IMG/VR virus record: IMGVR_UViG_3300042526_000765 | Location: 1-63,826 of that record | Source: a virus | Reading direction: 5' to 3' (one strand) | Length of the DNA stretch: 63,826 nucleotides | Shown here: piece after piece, positions 59,512 through 63,826 of the stretch | Numbering within the stretch: the stretch's first letter is position 1 | Layout: every line of letters starts with the position of its first letter | Notes under the pieces: model-generated | Databases searched by the model: none | The model's input: only the letters and a program-made list of their open reading frames with translations | Told to the model about the DNA's origin: nothing | Made by a program: the position numbers and the translations under genes

Positions 59512-59616
59512 ATGCGCATAATGAACGATAAAAACAAAGAAGATTATGAAAAATCAATAAGCAAGACTGGCGAGTCTTATGAAACTTGGATGGGGATTGA
59601 TGAGGTTTATTGTTAA
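59512..59616 (+). pseudogene. Truncated relative of the 60854 gene
   Basis: 34-residue ORF whose end, SKTGESYETWMGIDEVYC, resembles TQTGEAYSCWMNGNDEVF from the 61174 end. The rest of the gene is missing. Lies at the left boundary of the tandem duplication. Confidence 0.55.
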
Positions 59617-59681
59617 AAGCGTATAAAACTAAACTATACTAAAGGGGTTATAAAATAAAAGAAATTGAGAAACTTGAATTA

Positions 59682-59813
59682 ATGTTAAACGAACTTAAGA
59701 ATAAATTTCACGATCAAGAAAGAAGACTTGAAGTATTGGTCGAAAGTAATAAAACAATAGAGACAGAAATAAAGCTTGTAATAAACGAAATTCAGGAGAT
59801 ATTAAATGATTAA
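59682..59813 (+). pseudogene. Decaying copy of the 61189 gene
   Basis: The intact relative starts ATGGACGAAATTGAAAAACTT after AAGGAGG; here that ATG reads ATAAAAG and the ribosome site is AAGGGG. The first remaining ATG yields 43 residues. Coding sequence downstream is well kept, suggesting recent loss. Confidence 0.6.
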
Positions 59814-60027
59814 TTGGAATAAATGGGATCCAGCTTGTGTTGATGATTTAAGCGATGAATTAACAAATCAGACATATGTAATGAGCCCAAATTATAATCA
59901 TGAAAAACTTGCATCAAAAGTTGAGCTTGCGTTGTTTATTATGAAAGACAACGAATGGCATAATGATGAAGGCTCTATTCAATACCAGGTCTATAAAATA
60001 TTAGAGAAAGCAATTGAAGAACTATAA
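59806..60027 (+). CDS. Paralogue of the 61340 gene, 73 aa
   Basis: MINWNKWDPACVDDLSDEL; near-identical in its second half to the protein at 61340 (ALFIMKDNEWHNDEGSI). Function unknown. Confidence 0.65.
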   Translation: MINWNKWDPACVDDLSDELTNQTYVMSPNYNHEKLASKVELALFIMKDNEWHNDEGSIQYQVYKILEKAIEEL

Positions 60028-60190
60028 ATCTAATAAGCCATGTATAGTTTGCGGACAGAATGGCGAGAACATGACGACCTACCATCATGGAAGCTACTAC
60101 TATGAAGAATTTAGATGCGAGATTTGTGACGAAATACATGAGCAAAAACTTTTAGAGTTTCGTCTTGAGTACATTAAAGAACTAGAATGA
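60014..60190 (+). CDS. Zinc-ribbon protein, 58 aa, TTG start
   Basis: CIVCG and CEIC give a four-Cys site (KPCIVCGQNGENM ... FRCEICDEIH). The TTG start overlaps the previous gene end; the ribosome site is weak, so the exact start is uncertain. Confidence 0.55.
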   Translation: MKNYKSNKPCIVCGQNGENMTTYHHGSYYYEEFRCEICDEIHEQKLLEFRLEYIKELE

Positions 60191-60218
60191 TATTAAAACT
60201 TATCGTGCAGGAGAAAAT

Positions 60219-60533
60219 ATGAGTGAAGCAATAGCAAAATGTTGTAACGAGGGATGTAGTGAACCTAAAAGAAAAAACAAGTTGTTTTGTGACCATCACT
60301 ACATCATGGAGCTAGAAGGCAAAATTGAATGGGCAAAAGACAAGGTTTTTGATTACGAAAAACAGACCATTCCAGAGATGGATGAGAAACTGAAAGTTAC
60401 TATTAAAGCACTGGACTCCATAGCTGACAGGTACTTTGATCTTCCCCCAGAAATGAGAATGCAAAAAGGTATCAAGGAGAGCAAAGAGTCACTAACAGCG
60501 AAGGCTGCGCTTAAATTAATTGGAGCACGATAA
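60219..60533 (+). CDS. Cys-rich N-terminal domain protein, 104 aa
   Basis: CCNEGCSEPKRKNKLFCDHH forms a zinc-like cluster at the N-terminus, then a helical coiled coil. AGGAG precedes the start. Confidence 0.65.
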   Translation: MSEAIAKCCNEGCSEPKRKNKLFCDHHYIMELEGKIEWAKDKVFDYEKQTIPEMDEKLKVTIKALDSIADRYFDLPPEMRMQKGIKESKESLTAKAALKLIGAR

Positions 60534-60556
60534 GCTAAATTAACGTGTAAACTATC

Positions 60557-60605
60557 GCACCCATTTTGGGTGTTTGGGTGTCAAAAGTAACAACTAACCG
60601 AGGAT
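60557..60605 (+). promoter_or_regulatory. Alternating-hairpin leader
   Basis: CACCC-ATTTT-GGGTG is followed three bases later by a second GGGTG, so CACCC can pair with either copy. It precedes the 60610 gene. A simple RNA switch is possible; weakly supported. Confidence 0.35.
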
Positions 60606-60609
60606 AAGT

Positions 60610-60861
60610 ATGAGTACAGAGAAACCAAGAAGATTCGATGCTTATTATTTTGGCTTTGAACCTACAGGCGTTGAAGAAATTGATAAAATATTGTCCGCAA
60701 TCTGTTTTGCCGGTAAGGGTTATCATCATACACAAGACTGGGGAGAAGAGAAAGACGATTATGGAGACTACAAGGGTGGAAGTTATATTATGTGGATTCA
60801 AAACTCTGCCAACGAAGCCGCTGAAAAGTTCAAGAAATTAAAGGACTCATCCAATGACTAA
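60610..60861 (+). CDS. Hypothetical protein, 83 aa
   Basis: MSTEKPRRFDAYYFGFEPTG, GKGYHHTQDWGEEKDDYG; aromatic, acidic. Overlaps the next gene by 8 bases. Confidence 0.6.
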   Translation: MSTEKPRRFDAYYFGFEPTGVEEIDKILSAICFAGKGYHHTQDWGEEKDDYGDYKGGSYIMWIQNSANEAAEKFKKLKDSSND

Positions 60862-61174
60862 AAACAGCGACGAGATGGAGTTTGAATCTTACGAGAAATG
60901 GAGCAGGGAATACTTTGGTCACGGTATGCCGCCTAGTCAGTCATATTACGAAAGCACCATGAGTGCTTTTCATGCTGGCATTGCTCACGTAAAGAAAGCA
61001 AAGATTCAAACAAATGACTACGTTGAGACAATTGATGGCGATGATTTTAACCCAGCGGCGAACAATTTAACTTATGGGTCAAGGTATAGGAAACCAGCAA
61101 AAAAGAAAAAAGTTACCCAAACTGGTGAGGCATATTCGTGTTGGATGAATGGAAATGATGAGGTTTTTGTTTAA
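60854..61174 (+). CDS. Hypothetical protein, 106 aa, parent of the 59512 remnant
   Basis: Begins MTKNSDEMEFESYEKWSREY; ends with the TQTGEAYSCWM motif shared with the remnant at 59512. Function unknown. Confidence 0.6.
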   Translation: MTKNSDEMEFESYEKWSREYFGHGMPPSQSYYESTMSAFHAGIAHVKKAKIQTNDYVETIDGDDFNPAANNLTYGSRYRKPAKKKKVTQTGEAYSCWMNGNDEVFV

Positions 61175-61188
61175 TAAGGAGGTATAAA

Positions 61189-61347
61189 ATGGACGAAATT
61201 GAAAAACTTGAATTAATGTTAAACGAACTAAAGAATAAATTTCACGATCAAGAAAGAAGACTTGAAGTATTGGTCGAAAGTAATAAAACAATCGAGACAG
61301 AAACAAAGCTAATAATTAAAGAACTACAGGAGTTATTAAATGATTAA
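61189..61347 (+). CDS. Coiled-coil small protein, 52 aa (intact copy)
   Basis: MDEIEKLELMLNELKNKF with AAGGAGG upstream; helical throughout. The 59682 copy lacks this start. Overlaps the next ATG. Confidence 0.65.
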   Translation: MDEIEKLELMLNELKNKFHDQERRLEVLVESNKTIETETKLIIKELQELLND

Positions 61348-61558
61348 TTGGAATAGATGGGATCCAGCTTGTATTGATAATTCTGAAGATTTACCAAATC
61401 AGTCATATGTAATGAGTCCAAATTATAATTATGAAAAACTTGTGTCAAAAGTAAAGCTTGCATTATTTATTATGAAAGACAATGAATGGCACAATGACGA
61501 GGGTTCTATAGAACACCAAGTCTATAAAGTATTAGAGAAAGCCGTTCAAGAATTATAA
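61340..61558 (+). CDS. Paralogue of the 59806 gene, 72 aa
   Basis: MINWNRWDPACIDNSEDL; conserved second half as in 59806. Substitutions are mostly conservative, which supports a real protein product for both. Confidence 0.65.
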   Translation: MINWNRWDPACIDNSEDLPNQSYVMSPNYNYEKLVSKVKLALFIMKDNEWHNDEGSIEHQVYKVLEKAVQEL

Positions 61559-61616
61559 ATCTAAAAACCGTATAACTAATACAAATAGACAATTTTGTAT
61601 TAAATAAAGGTGTTTT

Positions 61617-61808
61617 ATGGAAGAACTAAAACTATTTTTACAAGAACACCCACATCTCCAAACGCTCCAAAATCGTCTAGAACGAGAGATGGACTCTGTA
61701 CCTGACGAATATAGGCTAATGGTATTAGCAAAGTATATGGTGATAAATTTGGAAGAGCTAGAGATTGAATTGCGATTACTAGAGCTACTTGTAAGAAAGA
61801 CTATATAG
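61617..61808 (+). CDS. Hypothetical helical protein, 63 aa
   Basis: Last rightward gene. MEELKLFLQEHPHLQTLQN, Leu/Glu-rich helices throughout; AAGG precedes it. Not recognised. Confidence 0.6.
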   Translation: MEELKLFLQEHPHLQTLQNRLEREMDSVPDEYRLMVLAKYMVINLEELEIELRLLELLVRKTI

Positions 61809-61821
61809 TAATTCTTACACT

Positions 61822-61831
61822 AGTGCATAGA
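61822..61831. repeat. AGTGCATAGA motif, copy 2
   Basis: Lies 5 bases past the stop of the 61837 cassette gene. Confidence 0.6.
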
Positions 61832-61836
61832 CTGGA

Positions 61837-62211
61837 TTACTTCTTAATTTTTTCTAGGACCTTTCGCATTTTAGATTCTGGATTCATATATTCGTAGTTA
61901 TAATTAGAATCCCAATAATAACCATCTTCAAAATCTCTACTAGTATCTTTTTGTTTAGGTTGGTATGAAGTAGGTTCCGATGGTACAGATATTCTATTTC
62001 TAAATACTGGTCTTTGAGAAGGTTCTGTAGCTTTACCTGTTTGTAAGTATTCACGTAAGGTTCTATATGGCACAGTATGGATCTTATCGTCAATTTCGAA
62101 TGCTGGTAGTTTATCAGGATCTTTGTCGTATCCTTTTTCAATAAACTCATCCTGAGCTTTCTTTATTTCAGATTGATCGATCCTGTCTAGTATATCTTGT
62201 AGTTTACCCAT
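61837..62211 (-). CDS. Right-end cassette protein 1, 124 aa
   Basis: Helical, charged, ending KMRKVLEKIKK. Tyr/Asn-rich centre (YYWDSNYNYEYMNPES). ATG lies directly after the promoter-like motif with no ribosome site, so it may be leaderless or the start may be later. Ends in the same KK-type tail as its neighbours. Confidence 0.6.
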   Translation of the reverse strand: MGKLQDILDRIDQSEIKKAQDEFIEKGYDKDPDKLPAFEIDDKIHTVPYRTLREYLQTGKATEPSQRPVFRNRISVPSEPTSYQPKQKDTSRDFEDGYYWDSNYNYEYMNPESKMRKVLEKIKK

Positions 62212-62226
62212 ATCAACATTTGTTTA
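62211..62226 (-). promoter_or_regulatory. Promoter-like motif of cassette 1
   Basis: TAAACAAATGTTGATA adjoining the ATG; close to the 62995 and 63551 versions but without an RBS spacer. Confidence 0.45.
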
Positions 62227-62235
62227 CATATGACC

Positions 62236-62245
62236 AGTGCATAGA
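62236..62245. repeat. AGTGCATAGA motif, copy 3
   Basis: Between cassette 1 promoter and the stop of cassette 2. Confidence 0.6.
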
Positions 62246-62985
62246 CTACTTAAGCTTCTTTTTAAATAACTGATCTACAAGTTCTTTATTATCTTCTGTT
62301 TTAAGCAAATCTCTAAGTCGAGAGTAGGCTCTATCTTTAGCCGCCGGAGAATTTATATATGATTCTTTTGCTTTTAACTCTGCCTTCATTTCTTCAGGCA
62401 TGTACATAGATTCCTTATTCTTTTTTATTCCCTCTGCGGATTTCTCCATCCCTTTATAGTAATCCATTCCACTAATTGGAAGAGGGTTTAATTCCTCTGA
62501 CCCAGCATATGCTAAAGCAAGTGGGGCTGGTAATCCTCCCTCTTTGGCTTCGGCATAATTGGACGCTGCTGCAGCAAGGGGTACTCCAATCTTACCTACG
62601 GTTTTTAATATAGGAACTAAGCTTCTTAATACTTTCCCAGTAGTAAGATTTTTAAATCCGTATGAACTAGGTCCAAATCCAGACGTCTTTTTTTCCTATA
62701 TTTCTCATACCCTCTCTGTTCTAATAGATCGTTAGCTGCTGACATACGAGCATATCGTTCATCGGCAAGTTCTGCTAATTTCTTTTCTTGTTCTGGGGTA
62801 TATTTACGTTTAACTGAATAATCGCTATAATCAGACTCATCAATAGGAGCAGATTTTGTAATGAAGACTTCATCTTGACTAGGAGAGCCTAGACTTTTAA
62901 ATTCATCGTATACATTTTTATCGCTCCACTTAGAACGATTTTTCATATACTCTTCTTTTATTTTTTTCTTAAGTTCGTCATCCAT
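62246..62985 (-). CDS. Right-end cassette protein 2, split by a frameshift
   Basis: The 5' part (62985 down to the A run) reads MDDELKKKIKEEY ... YEKYRKK; the sense continues in the -1 frame as TSGFGPSSYGFKNL, an Ala/Gly-rich hydrophobic segment, and ends with QLFKKKLK at 62246. The frames meet at seven A (62688-62694). One more A would restore a ~245-residue protein. Charged helix - hydrophobic Gly/Ala core - charged helix resembles the virion proteins at 39921 and 40774. Confidence 0.7.
62688..62694 (-). other. A7 frameshift site
   Basis: Seven A on the minus strand followed by G. Either a homopolymer miscount (true A8) or a -1 slippage site. No stop intervenes in the new frame. Confidence 0.7.
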
Positions 62986-62994
62986 ACAGACCTC

Positions 62995-63014
62995 TTTATA
63001 AATACATTTGTTTA
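62995..63014 (-). promoter_or_regulatory. Promoter-like motif of cassette 2
   Basis: TAAACAAATGTATTTATAAA then GAGGTCTGT before ATG at 62985. Same sequence as at 63551. Confidence 0.65.
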
Positions 63015-63021
63015 GGTACGG

Positions 63022-63031
63022 AGTGCATAGA
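63022..63031. repeat. AGTGCATAGA motif, copy 4
   Basis: Directly past the stop of cassette 3. Confidence 0.6.
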
Positions 63032-63541
63032 TTACTTAAGCTTCTTAGCTTGATCTACTAAATTACTTAACCCTGAGGCAGGAGTCTTCATTGCTTCTCT
63101 TTGCTTTCTTAGAAGTTCTGCCTGTCTATAGAACTCGTCATCCATTTCTTGTTGGGTAATTCTTTCCAAGGATCTTGGGTTTGAAGATCCGCTTTTTGTA
63201 GGATCTATCGCTAAAGCCGCTTTTCTTTGTCTACTAGCAGCATCTTCCCGAGCTTGCTCTATAGGAGTTTTCTTCTTTTTGTACCTAGCCATCATATCAA
63301 CTTGATCGGGCTTACCGGGAATAGGTCTTTGTGGCTCTAAATCAAGAGGTCCTTTAATACCAAACTCGTCATCATTACTACTATCTGGAATATCTGCAGC
63401 AAAACCCGGATCAATAGCTTTTCTCTCTGACTGGTCATACCCTAGCATTTGACGAAGACGCTGCTCTCTTTCAGAAGGGCTAATTACTTCAGGTTCCTGC
63501 TTTACAAGTTTACGTTTAATTTTACTAAATACGTCATCCAT
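63032..63541 (-). CDS. Right-end cassette protein 3, 169 aa
   Basis: Start MDDVFSKIKRKL after GGGGTGTGT. Charged, Pro/Asp-rich middle (DLEPQRPIPGKPDQVDMM), helical ends, stop after QAKKLK. Probably intrinsically disordered virion or assembly protein. Shares the leader and MDD start with cassette 2. Confidence 0.65.
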   Translation of the reverse strand: MDDVFSKIKRKLVKQEPEVISPSEREQRLRQMLGYDQSERKAIDPGFAADIPDSSNDDEFGIKGPLDLEPQRPIPGKPDQVDMMARYKKKKTPIEQAREDAASRQRKAALAIDPTKSGSSNPRSLERITQQEMDDEFYRQAELLRKQREAMKTPASGLSNLVDQAKKLK

Positions 63542-63550
63542 ACACACCCC

Positions 63551-63568
63551 TTTATAAATACATTTGTT
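63551..63568 (-). promoter_or_regulatory. Promoter-like motif of cassette 3
   Basis: AACAAATGTATTTATAAA, then GGGGTGTGT and ATG. Confidence 0.65.
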
Positions 63569-63626
63569 CATAGTGTAAACAACATCACCCACAATGAGCT
63601 ACTGGGTGCAGAAGTTTACATAAGGT

Positions 63627-63636
63627 AGTGCATAGA
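63627..63636. repeat. AGTGCATAGA motif, copy 5
   Basis: By the pattern of other copies a stop codon should follow at once; instead the sequence changes to a non-phage-like tract, suggesting a junction. Confidence 0.6.
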
Positions 63637-63680
63637 TATATAAACACCAATTCTGGCGGAGATACAGTAACCCAAATTCG

Positions 63681-63826
63681 TTGACGCGTACACCCACGTG
63701 GGGGGGGGGTGGGCGCACAGGCACGCGGGCACACACGCGCACACGCATACGCGCACACATGCACACGCATCGCGACATGCGCACACGCGTCACGTACGCG
63801 CGTCACGCACACGCACACACACGTAG
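63681..63826. other. GC/CA-alternating low-complexity terminus
   Basis: Composition changes abruptly to a ten-G run and alternating CG/CA/CGTG dinucleotides, unlike the AT-rich genome. No gene. Most likely an assembly or sequencing artefact; alternatively a foreign end or Z-DNA-prone sequence. Confidence 0.8.

Larger units (their letters stand above)
59642..60027 (+). repeat. Tandem duplication, left copy
   Basis: About 380 bases nearly identical to 61177-61558 (long exact stretches such as the 40-odd bases around AATAAATTTCACGATCAAGAAAGAAG). The left copy has lost the first ATG and the good ribosome site. Confidence 0.85.
61177..61558 (+). repeat. Tandem duplication, right (intact) copy
   Basis: Pairs with 59642-60027. 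Here both genes keep AAGGAGG or overlap-coupled starts. About 1.5 kb of other genes separates the copies. Confidence 0.85.

Noticed and set aside
63585-63818. Leftward ORFs rich in Cys/Arg/His
   Set aside because: Produced by the GC/CA low-complexity tail; no codon or motif support.
1-63826. tRNA genes
   Set aside because: No cloverleaf with anticodon and CCA-type ends was found by eye in intergenic regions; a tRNAscan run would settle it.

Overview
The window is most of a lytic double-stranded DNA phage genome from a low-GC Gram-negative host. It has one TerL, portal, scaffold and capsid set, a T7/P22-like short-tail module (adaptor, nozzle, large Ala/Gly-rich ejection-type proteins), many fibre genes and no tape measure or sheath, so a podovirus-like virion is likely. 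Signal peptides, a lipobox and strong GGAGG-type ribosome binding sites fit a Gram-negative host. The genus cannot be read from the sequence; a Bdellovibrio/Bacteriovorax-type host is only a guess. The contig is probably incomplete: it starts inside a gene behind a 19-bp fold-back, ends in an alternating GC/CA tract of foreign composition, and shows no primase, helicase, SSB or RNA polymerase.

Layout. (1) About 0-10.4 kb, rightward: DNA polymerase A, a second DEDDy exonuclease, dNMP kinase, HNH nuclease, metallopeptidases, an exported ClpP-like protease and small membrane or lipoprotein genes. (2) About 10.4-45.9 kb, leftward late genes: three ejection-type proteins, nozzle, adaptor, an array of fibre and fibre-tip genes, capsid, scaffold, portal and both terminase subunits. 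The region is punctuated by terminators and a recurring promoter-like motif (core AACAAATGTACATAG). (3) 45.9-46.3 kb: a divergent control region with a sigma70-type promoter, a 27-nt near-palindrome and repeated operator-like palindromes. (4) About 46.3-61.8 kb, rightward: endolysin, HU-like protein, AAA+ ATPase, B12-dependent ribonucleotide reductase, lytic transglycosylase, a ClpX-like unfoldase, a DUF2827 glycosyltransferase-like protein, a phosphoesterase and many tiny genes. These include two copies of a structured RNA element and a tandem duplication with one decaying copy. (5) About 61.8-63.6 kb, leftward: three promoter-gene cassettes, one broken by a frameshift at an A7 run.

How the genes fit together. 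Polymerase, exonuclease, dNMP kinase and ribonucleotide reductase supply replication and nucleotides. The late block builds and packages the particle. The M15 peptidase, transglycosylase and small membrane proteins are the lysis candidates. The strongest leads for new biology are the twin RNA elements at 55.4 and 58.1 kb, the phage-wide promoter-like motif, a ClpX-like ATPase that has lost its ClpP-docking loop, an exported ClpP-like protease, the shuffled fibre-tip domains, and a dispersed family of small proteins ending in an acidic Trp motif.
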